DNA from: Bosea sp. 124
GTDB taxonomy: Bacteria; Pseudomonadota; Alphaproteobacteria; Rhizobiales; Beijerinckiaceae
Reading direction: 5' to 3'
Length of the DNA stretch: 64,000 bases
Assembly (NCBI RefSeq): GCF_003046175.1
Contig: NZ_PZZM01000001.1
Coordinates: forward strand, 2,249,001 to 2,313,000
Shown: piece after piece, positions 38,870-47,902 of the stretch
Numbering within the stretch: position 1 is the stretch's first letter
How the letters are laid out: every line of letters starts with the position of its first letter
The notes under the pieces: generated by a model
The model's database searches: none
What the model was told of the DNA's origin: nothing
Seen by the model: the letters and a program-made list of their open reading frames with translations, nothing else
Translations under genes and position numbers: made by a program

Positions 38870-40101
38870 GGCTTGGCCTCTCCCATCTTGGCCTCTCCCG
38901 GGCTCGATCCGTCCAGCAGGGCGTGCGCGTCCGCGAGGCTGCGTTCGGCGGCGGCGACGATGCGCTTCATGCGCGGATCGAGATCGGCGGGTTCGGGCGT
39001 GCCGGTCGGGGTCTGGGTGATGCCGGCGGGCACGTCGACGATATGCGAGGCGACGCGCAAGGCGGTCTGCAGGATCTCCTTCTCGGCAGGCGGGAGCCGA
39101 TTCGCGTCGATCTTCCTCAGCGTCTCGAGCGCGCCGTCGGCCTTGTCGAAGCCGATGCGCGAGGCCGCCCTGTAGAGCGAGGCACGCGCGATCGTGGCCT
39201 GGTCGGCGCCGGGAATCCGCGCCACCTCTTCGGCCGCGCGGCGCGCCTGCTCGAAGCGGCCGCGGATCAGGGCGTCGCGGGCGATGATCAGGAGGACGGC
39301 GCGCTGCTGCTCGCGGTCGAAGGCGCGCAGCGTGGCGATGAGCCGGGGGAACTTCTCCGGATCGCGGCCGATGTCGAAACGCACCAGTCCGGTCGCGAAG
39401 GCCTGACGGAAATTCTCGGCATAGACCGAGCGGTCGAAGCGACGCATGTACTGGGCGGTCGCCTTCTCCAGCCGGTCGAGATCGTTGATCTCGGCCGCGA
39501 TGAAGACGGCGCGCCGCAACGCTCCTTCCTCGACGAGCGAGCCTGGCGACAGAAGCCGGGCCTGGTCGAGCAATTGCAGGGCGCGCTTCTGGTCGTTGCG
39601 CAGGATCAGCGTGGCCTGGACCAAGGCGAGGTGGCCCGCGAGCGATTCATGCAGGCCGGCCGGATCGAGCGACATCAGCAGCGCCCGTGCCTGGCCGGTG
39701 TCGCCCATCACATAGGCGAGCGCGCCTTCGGCGAGCCCCTTGGGCAGACCCGCCGGCTCGCCGTGCTTGAGGATGTCGGCCAGCACGCCCGGCTGTCCGC
39801 CGCTCAGCACATACTGGACGGCGGCACGCGTGTTGCGGGGATCGTCCCAGGCTGAGGCTGGCTGGGCCAGCATGGCCTGTTCGAGATCGAGCAGCAGCTT
39901 GCCCTGTGCGGCATGGGCCGCACGGTTTCCCGCCGCCGCCTCGTTCTGGAGCGACTGCAAGGTGCGCACGAGCTGATAAGGCGGTGCCGGCGCGGGAGCC
40001 GCAGGGGCTGCCTCGGTCTGCGCCTGGGCGGCAGGCGCGGCGAGGCAGAGCACGGCGGCGAGGCAGAGGGAGGCGATGCGCAGGGAGGCGAGGCGCATCA
40101 T
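38866..40101 (-). CDS. motC: Periplasmic motility protein MotC
   Basis: A 411-residue protein with a signal peptide (ASLCLAAVLCLAAPAAQAQ). It is largely helical and TPR-like, with segments such as ALAYVMGDTGQARALLMSL and KRALQLLDQARLLSPGSLVEEGALRRAVFIAAEIND. In Sinorhizobium meliloti MotC is a periplasmic partner of MotB needed for motor rotation. The position directly between motB and fliK, with four-base overlaps at both ends, matches the rhizobial motB-motC-motD order and supports the assignment. MotC is restricted to a subset of Alphaproteobacteria. Confidence 0.85.
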   Translation of the reverse strand: MMRLASLRIASLCLAAVLCLAAPAAQAQTEAAPAAPAPAPPYQLVRTLQSLQNEAAAGNRAAHAAQGKLLLDLEQAMLAQPASAWDDPRNTRAAVQYVLSGGQPGVLADILKHGEPAGLPKGLAEGALAYVMGDTGQARALLMSLDPAGLHESLAGHLALVQATLILRNDQKRALQLLDQARLLSPGSLVEEGALRRAVFIAAEINDLDRLEKATAQYMRRFDRSVYAENFRQAFATGLVRFDIGRDPEKFPRLIATLRAFDREQQRAVLLIIARDALIRGRFEQARRAAEEVARIPGADQATIARASLYRAASRIGFDKADGALETLRKIDANRLPPAEKEILQTALRVASHIVDVPAGITQTPTGTPEPADLDPRMKRIVAAAERSLADAHALLDGSSPGEAKMGEAKP

Positions 40102-41384
40102 GGCCGCTTCTCCCGGATCAGGATCTCGATGCGGCGGTTCTCGGCGGCGTTGGGGTCCCCGGCGCGCGGCCTGCGGCTGGCATGGCCTTCGATATGCTCG
40201 ATGCGGGCCTGGTTGATGCCGCCCTGGACGAGCAGGTCCTGCGCGGTGTGCGCACGCGCTGTCGAGAGCCGCCAGTTGTCGCTGCGTCCGTCGCGGAACG
40301 GGCGTGCATCGGTGTGGCCGCGAATGACGATGGCGCCTTCGCGCTGGTTCAGGACGGCGGCGATGCGCTGCATCGCTTCCACGGTTTGCGGGTGCGGCTC
40401 GGCCGAGCCGATGCCGAACATGCCGAAATTGGCGTTGTCGGTGAGGCTGATCAGCACGCCCTCATCGGTCTGGCGGACATCGACCTGCGGCTGGTCGCTG
40501 CGTTGGCCGGGCGCCTTGCCGGCGGCAATGGCCGAGGCGATGGCGGCAGCGACGGCATCGTCGCTCCGGGGCCGCGCGGTGCCGGCCTGCGCGGCAGGCG
40601 CCGCTTCGCCCGCAGCCGGGCGCGGCGACATCGGCAACGCGGAGGCCGGGGCGATCCCGGCCGTGGCGGCGTTGCCGGCCTGTCCCGGAGCAGGTGTCTC
40701 GAGCGCTGTCGCCGCTTGGGCAAGAGATGGGGCAAGGGATGGGGCGAGAGGCTGGGTCGCGGGCTGGGCCACAGGCGCCGTCGCCGTCGGGGCGGCCGGT
40801 GCGGCATCGCCGGCAAAGGCGTCCTGACGGCTGGGCTTGTCGGTCTGCGGCGTCTGGCGCCAGAAATTCGGATCGAAGGGGTCGCGCAGCGCCTCGCCGC
40901 CATTCATGCCGGGCTTGCCGGTGGCGCCGAGCGTCAGGGTCGAGGCCCTGTCGGAGCCGGGCTCGGGCTTGGCGGCGGCGACTTCGGCCAGGACGGCGTA
41001 GGGGTCCTCGAAGGCCGCCTTGCCCTGGTTGGCATCCTTGAGGGAGGCGCTCGGGCGCCGGTCGGAGCCGGTCTTGGCGGCGCCGACCTCGTCGCCGTCA
41101 TGGCGGCTGGTGCTGTCGACCTCGCCCGGCTCGGCATCCTGCGGATTGCGGACGCCCTTGCGGTCGGAGGTGGTGTCCGAGAGCTTGATCGGGTTGAAAT
41201 ACTGGGCGACCGTCGTGCGCGTCTCGCGATTGGTCGAGTTCACCAGCCAGAGCACCAGGAACAGCGCCATCATCGCCGTCATGAAGTCGGCATGCGCGAT
41301 CTTCCAGACGCCGCCCTTGAGCTGCTCCGTCGGTCGGCCCGCGCCGCGCCGGACGATGATGATATCCTGACGGTTGTTGTCCAT
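40098..41384 (-). CDS. motB: Flagellar stator protein MotB
   Basis: A 428-residue stator subunit. A short cytoplasmic start (Arg-rich, IIIVRRGAG) leads to one membrane helix, ADFMTAMMALFLVLWLVNS, with the proton-carrying Asp33. A long Ala/Pro-rich linker of about 200 residues (to 285) separates it from the OmpA-like peptidoglycan-binding domain: VIRGHTDARPF, NWRLSTARAHT and ENRRIEILI. The family usually has about 300 residues, so the linker is expanded, as in other rhizobia where MotC binds this region. ATG 41384 is chosen; a long Arg-rich upstream extension is non-coding. It overlaps motC by four bases. Confidence 0.93.
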   Translation of the reverse strand: MDNNRQDIIIVRRGAGRPTEQLKGGVWKIAHADFMTAMMALFLVLWLVNSTNRETRTTVAQYFNPIKLSDTTSDRKGVRNPQDAEPGEVDSTSRHDGDEVGAAKTGSDRRPSASLKDANQGKAAFEDPYAVLAEVAAAKPEPGSDRASTLTLGATGKPGMNGGEALRDPFDPNFWRQTPQTDKPSRQDAFAGDAAPAAPTATAPVAQPATQPLAPSLAPSLAQAATALETPAPGQAGNAATAGIAPASALPMSPRPAAGEAAPAAQAGTARPRSDDAVAAAIASAIAAGKAPGQRSDQPQVDVRQTDEGVLISLTDNANFGMFGIGSAEPHPQTVEAMQRIAAVLNQREGAIVIRGHTDARPFRDGRSDNWRLSTARAHTAQDLLVQGGINQARIEHIEGHASRRPRAGDPNAAENRRIEILIREKRP

Positions 41385-41422
41385 GATCGCTCGTTTCCGG
41401 TTCTGGCGCGACAGCGGCGGCG

Positions 41423-42091
41423 TCAGGCCGGGCGCCGGCGGCGCCGGTCGGGACCCCTGCCTTCGAGCCTGGCGACCCAGGCCTCGATGCGGGTCTCGAT
41501 GGCGGTCTCGCCTGCCACGATGCTGACATCGGTGGCGTCGTTTTCGACGAATTCCACGGCGCAACCGGCCGGGAAGACGTGGCGCAGCGTTTCCAGCAGG
41601 ATCGCCGGGCCGCTGACGCGGATCAGCATGCCATCCTCGCCCGCGATAAGCGGGCGGATCTGGTCGATCAGCGCGCGGCTGGCGGCATCGCGCATCTCGC
41701 TTTCCAGGAAGGGGCGCAGCAGGCGCCCCGTCGCATCGGCGAGACTGTCGCCGAGCGCCTGGAAGGCGGTCGGAACCTCTGTCACCAGCCGGGCCGCGAC
41801 GTCGTCCGCCCAGCTCTGGCGGGCTTGTTCGAGCGCCGCCGCCGCCTCCTGCTGCAGGCGCGCGATCTGCGCCTCGGTGTCGGCCCGGGCCTCGGCGAGA
41901 CCCGCCTGCCGGCCTGCCGCGAAGATCGCGTCGAGATCCGGAGGTGGCTCGCGCGGCGTCCTGGGCAGGAAGGACGGCAGCTCGATTTCCGCCGGCTCGG
42001 CGGCTGTCGTCACCGCCGCGGCGATGTCGGCGATGTCGGTCTCATCGAGATCGAAGTTCGGGATGAAGTCTCCGGCCGGACGGTGCTTCAC
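41423..42091 (-). CDS. FliH-like flagellar assembly protein
   Basis: A 222-residue protein. The N-terminal 50 residues are acidic. A coiled-coil rich in Ala, Glu and Gln follows (AGLAEARADTEAQIARLQQEAAAALEQARQ-type, residues 60-95), then a V-ATPase subunit-E-like C-terminal half. This architecture and the position right after fliF (four-base overlap) fit FliH, the negative regulator and partner of the FliI ATPase. Sequence identity with classical FliH is too low to see by eye, hence no gene symbol. The ATPase itself is encoded at 52236-53557. The C-terminus ends in a run of Arg. Confidence 0.72.
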   Translation of the reverse strand: MKHRPAGDFIPNFDLDETDIADIAAAVTTAAEPAEIELPSFLPRTPREPPPDLDAIFAAGRQAGLAEARADTEAQIARLQQEAAAALEQARQSWADDVAARLVTEVPTAFQALGDSLADATGRLLRPFLESEMRDAASRALIDQIRPLIAGEDGMLIRVSGPAILLETLRHVFPAGCAVEFVENDATDVSIVAGETAIETRIEAWVARLEGRGPDRRRRRPA

Positions 42092-43713
42092 GCGCGCTCT
42101 CCCTCATGAATCCACTGCTTGAGGATCGCGGCGGCCTGGGCCTCGTTGAAGTCGATGAGCTGTTCCAGCTTCCTGAGCGGCGAGCGCTGCGAGGCATTGG
42201 TCAGATCGCCGATCAGATTGAGCCCGATGTCCGCTCCGGCGATCTGGAGCTGCGGATCGATGCCGGTGACGCCGGCCTCGTCGGCGAGGGTGGTCACAGC
42301 CGGCGGGGCCGGGCGCTTGAGGATGGCGTTGATCGAGGGACGCAGGCCGAACCAGATGATCAGCGCCGCAAGCCCGAGGATCGTCACGGCGTTGATCAGC
42401 GTGCCGGACTGGCGCAGCAGCGCCTCGCCGATGCCGACAGGTGCCGTCGGCTCGAGCGTCCGGCTGCCCTGCAGGAAGTCGACCGCGAGGACCTTGATGT
42501 TGTCGCCGCGCTGGCCGTTGATGCCGGCGGCCGAGGCGACGACCTGGCGGACGTCCTCCAGACGGGCGTCGATCAGCTCCGGCGACGGCGCGGCGCCCAG
42601 CGACTCGATCAGACGGGGCCGGTTGATCAGCACGGCGATCGACATCTTAGCGATCGAATAGCCGTCGCTGACGGTCTGCGTCTTCTTCGAGGAGATCTCG
42701 TAATTGGTCAGCTCCTCGCGGCGCTGCTTTTCCTCGCTCGAGCGCTGGCCGCCATCGGCGCGCACCGCCCGCTCGGGCACGTTCTGCTCGACCGTGGTGG
42801 GATCCTGCGTCGCGGCGTTCTGTGAGGTGTCGTTCTCGCGAACCACGCGCACCGAGCGCTCGACCTTCGAATCCGGGTTGAAGACCGTCTCGCTGGTCTC
42901 CTTGCGGTCTGTGTTCAGATCGGTGGCGACGCTGATCTCGAAATTCTCGAGGCCGAGATAGGGCGTCAGCGCCTTGCGGACATTGTCCTGGATCTCGCGA
43001 TTGACGTTCTGCTGCAGCCCGGCGAGCTTGGAGGAGGCCATCTGGCCGGGCTCGCCGCCGGTGGCGAGCAGGGTGCCGTCGGTGTTCAGCACCGTGACCT
43101 TCTCGGTCGAAAGGCCGGGCACGGCCGAGGCGACGAGATGGCGGATCGCCTGGGCGACATTGCCGGCGCCGGAGGTTTCGGTGCGTACGACGACGCTGGC
43201 GGAGGCCGGCTGCTGGTCGCGGCGGAAGGAGCCCTTGTCGGCGAGGACGAGATGGACGCTCGCCGCCTTGACGCCGCGCATGAGCTGAATCGTGCGGGCC
43301 AGCTCGCCTTCCATGGCGCGGACGCGGGTGATCTCCTGCATGAAGGAGGTCAGGCCGAGCGAGCCGAGCTTGTCGAAGAGTTCGTAGCCGCCGCTGGCGC
43401 TGCGCGGCAAGCCCTTCTCGGCGAGCAGCATGCGCGCCTGTGCCGCTTGCGACGGCTTGACCAGGACCTGCGTGCCCTCCGAATTCACGTCGAAGACGAC
43501 GCCGGATTCCTGCAGGGCGGCGCCGATCCGGTTGACGTCCTCGCGCTGCAGGCCGCTATAGAGAACCGACATCTCGGGGCGGCTGAGATAATAGGCGCTG
43601 ATGCCGATCGCGGCGAAGACGAAGAGCCCGATCGCGGCCAGCGCCGCCAGACGCTTGTGTCCGAGTTGCTGGAGGTTGAGCCAAATCTCTTCAGCATACT
43701 GGCGGCCCGGCAT
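42088..43713 (-). CDS. fliF: Flagellar M-ring protein FliF
   Basis: A 541-residue membrane ring protein. It has two membrane helices (about residues 20-42, ALAAIGLFVFAAIGISAYYL, and 435-455, TILGLAALIIWFGL). The periplasmic part has YscJ-like features: MSVLYSGLQREDVNRIGAAL, GYELFDKLGSLGLTSFMQEI, and RPxxS-like KAASVHLVLADKGSFRRDQQPASASVVV. The C-terminal cytoplasmic tail, where FliG binds, ends LIDFNEAQAAAILKQWI. AAGGA 6 bases before ATG 43713 supports the start. First gene of the block fliF, fliH-like, (gap), motB, motC, fliK, transglycosylase. Confidence 0.95.
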   Translation of the reverse strand: MPGRQYAEEIWLNLQQLGHKRLAALAAIGLFVFAAIGISAYYLSRPEMSVLYSGLQREDVNRIGAALQESGVVFDVNSEGTQVLVKPSQAAQARMLLAEKGLPRSASGGYELFDKLGSLGLTSFMQEITRVRAMEGELARTIQLMRGVKAASVHLVLADKGSFRRDQQPASASVVVRTETSGAGNVAQAIRHLVASAVPGLSTEKVTVLNTDGTLLATGGEPGQMASSKLAGLQQNVNREIQDNVRKALTPYLGLENFEISVATDLNTDRKETSETVFNPDSKVERSVRVVRENDTSQNAATQDPTTVEQNVPERAVRADGGQRSSEEKQRREELTNYEISSKKTQTVSDGYSIAKMSIAVLINRPRLIESLGAAPSPELIDARLEDVRQVVASAAGINGQRGDNIKVLAVDFLQGSRTLEPTAPVGIGEALLRQSGTLINAVTILGLAALIIWFGLRPSINAILKRPAPPAVTTLADEAGVTGIDPQLQIAGADIGLNLIGDLTNASQRSPLRKLEQLIDFNEAQAAAILKQWIHEGERA

Positions 43714-43821
43714 CGTCGTTCCTTCAAAGGCTGGACGTTACGATTGGGAGTGTGCTTGCCCAGCCTTGCGCGGGCATTGCGGAGGCGGGTCATCTCCACG
43801 ACGCGGCGCCGCCGGAACGCG

Positions 43822-43851
43822 AAAAGGCCACGCTCCGCGAGGAGCGTGGCC
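43822..43851 (-). terminator. Intrinsic terminator of the flagellin gene
   Basis: A perfect 11-bp stem (43826-43836 with 43841-43851) with a 4-base loop is followed on the minus strand by TTTT. It starts about 30 bases after the flagellin stop and should give a defined 3' end to this highly expressed mRNA. Confidence 0.88.
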
Positions 43852-43880
43852 CTGTCTGGCGTAGCCTTGTGCCGTTCGCG

Positions 43881-45134
43881 TCAGCCGCGGAAGAGCGACA
43901 GGATGCTCTGGCTGCCGGCGTTGGCGATCGACAGCGCCTGGATGCCGAGCTGCTGCTGCGTCTGCAGAGCCTGGAGGCGGGTCGATTCGGCGTTCATGTC
44001 CGCATCGACGAGCTGGCCGATACCGCGATCGAGCGAGTCCTTCAGGGCCTTCACGAAGTCCTGCTGCAGGCCGATGCGGTTCTTGATGGCGCCGAGGTTG
44101 GTGGCGGCATCGGTGATCGTGCCGAGGGCATCGTCCACCGCCGAGATGTAGGTCTCGAGCTTGGCGAGGTCCGTGGCGTTGTCGGTCAGCTTGCCGATGT
44201 CGATATCGGCGACGGAGAACGTCTCCCAGGCCGCGCCGGTATAGGCATCGTAGGTCTTGTCGAGGATGCCCTTTTCCGTGTCGGCCGGGGTGGCCAGCGC
44301 GGTCATCGTGACGGCGCCACCGAGACCGGCGACGCTGGCGTCGATGACGACGTCCTCGTCGTTGCGGCTCTTGAACGCAAGGGCGTCACCGGCGGTGTTG
44401 ATGCCGACCGACAGACCCTCGACGCCGAGCTTGTTGATCTCCCTGGCGATGTCCTTCAGGGAGGTCCCGGCCGCCACCGCGATGTTGAGCGCGGGAGCCG
44501 CACCAACCGTGACGGTGATGTTGCCGCCGACGTCGAGCAGAGGGTCGCGCGCCGCCGTCGTGCCCGTCGGGAACGTCTGGGCGGTATAGCCCGTGTCCAG
44601 ATTGGCGTCGTAGAGCTTGATCGCGTTCAGGTCGACGGTGACCGTATCGACCTGCACCTGGCCACCGGCGCGGGAGAAGGACGAGACGACCGACTTGGTC
44701 GCGTTGTAGCTCGAAGCCGTCGAGTCGACCGAGATCCAGTTCTCGCCGTTGAACACCGCGGAATCGGCCGTGTTCTTGAGCTGCTTCTGGAGTTCGCCGA
44801 TTTCGCTCTGGATCTTGTCGCGATCGACGCCGGGGGTACGGGCGGCGACGAGCTTGGCCTTGATCTCCGAGACGACTTCGACCGTGCCGTTCAGGCCGGT
44901 ATACATCGTGTCGATGGTCGCGGCGCCGAGGCCAAGAGCGTCCTGAACCGCGCCGAGAGCCTTGTTGTCCGAGCGCATCGTGGTGGCGATGGACCAGTAC
45001 GCGGCGTTGTCGGAAGCGGTCGAGACGCGCTGGCCGGTCGCGATGCGGTTCTGCGACTGGGCGAGGTTCTTGTTGGTCATGGTCAGCGTCTGCAACGCTG
45101 TCATGGCGGAGGTGTTGGTGAGCAGGCTGGTCAT
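43881..45134 (-). CDS. Flagellin
   Basis: A 417-residue filament subunit. The conserved N-terminal D0/D1 helices are clear (NKNLAQSQNRIATGQRV, ASDNAAYWSIATTMRSDN, LGLGAATIDTMYTGL), as is the C-terminal one (IKNRIGLQQDFVKALKDSLD ending LSIANAGSQSILSLFRG). The middle 200 residues are variable and exposed on the filament. It is exported without a signal peptide. ATG 45134 is chosen for its GAGGA site; an in-frame start 15 bases upstream is also possible. It is transcribed alone with its own terminator. FlbT and FlaF, encoded at 59423-60255, are the expected post-transcriptional regulators of its leader. It is the only flagellin gene in the window. Confidence 0.95.
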   Translation of the reverse strand: MTSLLTNTSAMTALQTLTMTNKNLAQSQNRIATGQRVSTASDNAAYWSIATTMRSDNKALGAVQDALGLGAATIDTMYTGLNGTVEVVSEIKAKLVAARTPGVDRDKIQSEIGELQKQLKNTADSAVFNGENWISVDSTASSYNATKSVVSSFSRAGGQVQVDTVTVDLNAIKLYDANLDTGYTAQTFPTGTTAARDPLLDVGGNITVTVGAAPALNIAVAAGTSLKDIAREINKLGVEGLSVGINTAGDALAFKSRNDEDVVIDASVAGLGGAVTMTALATPADTEKGILDKTYDAYTGAAWETFSVADIDIGKLTDNATDLAKLETYISAVDDALGTITDAATNLGAIKNRIGLQQDFVKALKDSLDRGIGQLVDADMNAESTRLQALQTQQQLGIQALSIANAGSQSILSLFRG

Positions 45135-45311
45135 GATGATGTTCCTCAATCTGGAAGGGATTGTTGGGGAACATTCCGGGCTTTAACCGGGATGGCAGGG
45201 CGGCTTCATGCCTTTGACCGTGTGGGACGCACCCATCGGATCGGTCAACCTTCCATGCATTTGGGTGTAGCTGGCGTAGCTTGCGCGAGGCTGGCGCGAC
45301 AGGAGGGCTGC

Positions 45312-45704
45312 ATGAGCCTGGGTGGAATCGGCAATCTCGACTACACGGTGATCCTGTGCAGCAGGATGAAAGAGACGCGTGCCTTCTACCGCGACGTGAT
45401 GCAGTTTCCGATCGAGGTCGATCTGGAGAACTGGGTCAGCTTCCGCGTCGGTGCGGCGTTGCTGGCCTTGCGGCCGCGCGGTGTCTGGAGCGTGTGCGAC
45501 GATGGACCGTCGGCGCCCGAAGCCGCGGCGATCCAGCTCGCTTTTCGTGTTTCGCCGCCCGCAGTCGATGCCTGTCATGCGGAATTGGTCGCCAAGGATG
45601 TGCCGATCCTGAGGGGGCCGACCGATCTGCCGAACTGGCGGCACCGGACGCTGTTCTTTCGCGATCCCGAGAACAACATCATCGAGATCTACGCCGAATA
45701 CTGA
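45312..45704 (+). CDS. VOC (glyoxalase/bleomycin-resistance fold) family protein
   Basis: A 130-residue single vicinal-oxygen-chelate domain protein. Typical pieces are NLDYTVILCSRMKETRAFYRDVMQFPIEVD at the N-terminus and WRHRTLFFRDPENNIIEIYAEY at the end, with Glu as a likely metal ligand. AGGAGGG 5 bases before ATG 45312 is an excellent ribosome site. It stands alone on the plus strand between flagellin and flhB, both on the minus strand, so it interrupts the flagellar region. Family members include glyoxalases, dioxygenases and fosfomycin/bleomycin resistance proteins; nothing here tells which. It converges on flhB with a 25-base gap. Confidence 0.82.
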   Translation: MSLGGIGNLDYTVILCSRMKETRAFYRDVMQFPIEVDLENWVSFRVGAALLALRPRGVWSVCDDGPSAPEAAAIQLAFRVSPPAVDACHAELVAKDVPILRGPTDLPNWRHRTLFFRDPENNIIEIYAEY

Positions 45705-45710
45705 TGCGAG

Positions 45711-45731
45711 AAGGGGCTTGCCCTGCCCCTC
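45711..45731. terminator. Short hairpin between convergent VOC and flhB genes
   Basis: The 6-bp stem AGGGGC (45712-45717) / GCCCCT (45725-45730) fills the gap between the two stops. Without a T-run it is at best a weak terminator. Confidence 0.35.
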
Positions 45732-46797
45732 AAGCCGCCTTGCGCGCATAGACCAGGCAGAGCAGCTCGGCGACGACCTTGTAGAATTCCGGCGGGATCA
45801 TCTGGTCGAGCTGCACGGCGGCGTGGAGCGAACGGGCCAGCATGCGGTCCTCGATGACGGGGATGTCGTTGGCCTCGGCGATCTCGCGAATCTTCAGCGC
45901 GATCAGGTCGGTGCCCTTGGCGAGCACGAGCGGCGCGCCGCCCTCCTCCTGCACATAGCGCAGCGCGACTGCGTAATGCGTCGGGTTGGCGATGATGACG
46001 GTGGCCCGCGGCACGGCGGCCATCATGCGGTTGCGGGCGCGGTCGCGGGCCAGCGAGAGGCGGCGCGACTTCAGGATCGGGTCGCCCTCGGCCTGCTTGT
46101 GCTCGTCCTTGACCTCCTGCTTGGTCATGCGCAGCGAGCGCCGCCAGAATTTCTGCGTCCAGACGAGGTCGACCGCGACGATGACGATCGTCGCCACGCA
46201 GGTCGCGGAGAGCAGGCGGATCGCGATCGTCAGGATCAGCTCCGGTATCGCGCTGGGGTCCCGCAGCATGGCCGTCACCACCGTGTTCTTGTCCGATTTG
46301 AGGATGAGCCAGACGGTCACCGTGATGGCGGCGAACTTGGCCAGCGATTTGCCGAATTCAACGAAACCCTGGCGACCGAAGATGCGCGTGAAACCCTTGG
46401 CGGGAGAGAGCCGCGACCATTGCGGCGCGATCCGCTCGAGCGCGAGCTGGGGCGGGTGCTGCAGGAAGGCCGCGCTCAGGCCGAAGACCAGGAAGAGGGC
46501 GAGCAGCGGCCAGAGGAACTGGCCGACCTGCATCGCCATATGGACGAGGAGCGTCGCCGTGTTGGCGCTGGTCGAGATGTCGAACCCCGCCGGATCGCCG
46601 AGGAGACCCGAGAGGAGGCGCGTCATTTCGCCGACGCCGGCGCGAACCAGGAAGACGAAGCCGATCAGCGCCGCCGCGATGCTGGCGAAGATCGGCGCCT
46701 CCTTGGAGGAGGGCGTGTTGCCACGCTCGACCGCGTCGCGAATCTTCTTTTCGGACGCTTCCTCGGTCTTGCTCTCCTGGTCCTCCTGATCGGACAA
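45730..46797 (-). CDS. flhB: Flagellar export switch protein FlhB
   Basis: A 355-residue export-gate protein with a charged N-terminus (KTEEASEKKIRDAVERGN), four membrane helices up to about residue 210, and a cytoplasmic domain. The auto-cleavage motif NPTH is intact in IIANPTHYAVALRY, needed for the switch from hook to filament export. The C-terminus includes the conserved RMLARSLHAAVQLDQMIPPEFY. It heads no obvious transcript itself: fliG starts 32 bases upstream on the same strand, so motA, fliM, the small membrane gene, fliN, fliG and flhB look like one operon. Confidence 0.95.
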   Translation of the reverse strand: MSDQEDQESKTEEASEKKIRDAVERGNTPSSKEAPIFASIAAALIGFVFLVRAGVGEMTRLLSGLLGDPAGFDISTSANTATLLVHMAMQVGQFLWPLLALFLVFGLSAAFLQHPPQLALERIAPQWSRLSPAKGFTRIFGRQGFVEFGKSLAKFAAITVTVWLILKSDKNTVVTAMLRDPSAIPELILTIAIRLLSATCVATIVIVAVDLVWTQKFWRRSLRMTKQEVKDEHKQAEGDPILKSRRLSLARDRARNRMMAAVPRATVIIANPTHYAVALRYVQEEGGAPLVLAKGTDLIALKIREIAEANDIPVIEDRMLARSLHAAVQLDQMIPPEFYKVVAELLCLVYARKAA

Positions 46798-46829
46798 TGC
46801 TCGTCACCTGCTCGCTGGAGATGGATTGC

Positions 46830-47888
46830 TCACTGGAAGTAAGCGCTCTCTTCGCGCTCGGGGTTGAGCTCGATCTCGCCGCGGCTCGCCATTTCGAGCG
46901 CGACGTCGGTGATGGCGCGGCGGGCATCGACGACCTCGCGCTGGAGCGCAGGCTCGCCGTTCTCGAGATCCTGCTGCACGATGCGCCGGGCGCGGGCGGC
47001 GAGCGAGGACAGGATCTGGTCCCTGAACACGGCCTCGGTGCCCTTGAGTGCCAGCACGAGCCGGTCCGTCGGCACCTGATCGAAGATCGCCATGCGGGCA
47101 CGTGCCGAGAGCTTGACGATATCATCGAAGGTGAAGAGCAGGCCCTTCAGCATCTCGGCCGATTCCGGCCTGATGCGCTGCAGGCTGCCCAGCGCCTCCT
47201 CCATGTCGTGGCTGTCCATCTTGTTGAGGATGTCGGCCATGCGGGCATGGGTGTCGGCGCCCTTGTTGCGCGCCAGGTTGAGGGTGAAGCCCTCATAGAG
47301 CGCCTTCTCGACGATCGCGCCGGGCTGCTCGGCCACGGGCTTGAGGTTGAGCATGCGGCGCATCAGCTCGTGGCGCTTGTCGGCCGGCCACTGCGTCATC
47401 ACCCGCGAGGCGCAGGAGGGCTTCAGCTTGGAGAGCACATAGGCGGCGGTCTGCGGATGCTCCTTGGCGAGATAGCCCGCGAGCGCGCTCTCGGGCATCT
47501 GCGAGATGCGGTCCCAGATCGAGCGGTTGGCGGCTTCCGCGGTCTCGCCGATGATCTCGGTGATCTCCTCGGGCGGGAGCACGCCGGTGAGCAGCTTCTG
47601 GACTTCGCTCGGCGACCCGACCAGGTTCATGCCGCGCGAGAACTGATCGCTGAACTCGTCGACCAGATCGGCGATGTCGTCGGCGGCGACCGGGCCGAGT
47701 TCGGCGGCGCGGCGCATCAGCGCGCGAACCTCGCCCGTGTCGAGATGCTTCAGCATGCGCCCGGCGAGCGGCTTGCCCATCGCGAGCACCAGCACGGCCG
47801 CCTTGCCGGCGCCGCCGAGCTGGGACGGCCTCGTCAGGACGGACGCCGTCGCGGCGCTGCCCCGGTTGTCTTTCGCGGTCCCCGTCAT
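46830..47888 (-). CDS. fliG: Flagellar motor switch protein FliG
   Basis: A 352-residue rotor protein. It has the N-terminal FliF-binding part (GAGKAAVLVLAMGKPLAGRML), the middle domain with the EHPQT motif (YLAKEHPQTAAYVLSKLKP), and the C-terminal torque domain with charged helices (MLKGLLFTFDDIVKLSARARMAIFDQV, DQILSSLAARARRIVQQDLE). Start choice: ATG 47888 has CAGGACAG about 7 bases upstream. A GTG at 47906 overlapping the fliN stop (GTGA) is the alternative and would add six residues. It interacts with FliF, FliM and the MotA stator. Confidence 0.95.
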   Translation of the reverse strand: MTGTAKDNRGSAATASVLTRPSQLGGAGKAAVLVLAMGKPLAGRMLKHLDTGEVRALMRRAAELGPVAADDIADLVDEFSDQFSRGMNLVGSPSEVQKLLTGVLPPEEITEIIGETAEAANRSIWDRISQMPESALAGYLAKEHPQTAAYVLSKLKPSCASRVMTQWPADKRHELMRRMLNLKPVAEQPGAIVEKALYEGFTLNLARNKGADTHARMADILNKMDSHDMEEALGSLQRIRPESAEMLKGLLFTFDDIVKLSARARMAIFDQVPTDRLVLALKGTEAVFRDQILSSLAARARRIVQQDLENGEPALQREVVDARRAITDVALEMASRGEIELNPEREESAYFQ

Positions 47889-47902
47889 CGACTGTCCTGG
47901 CC

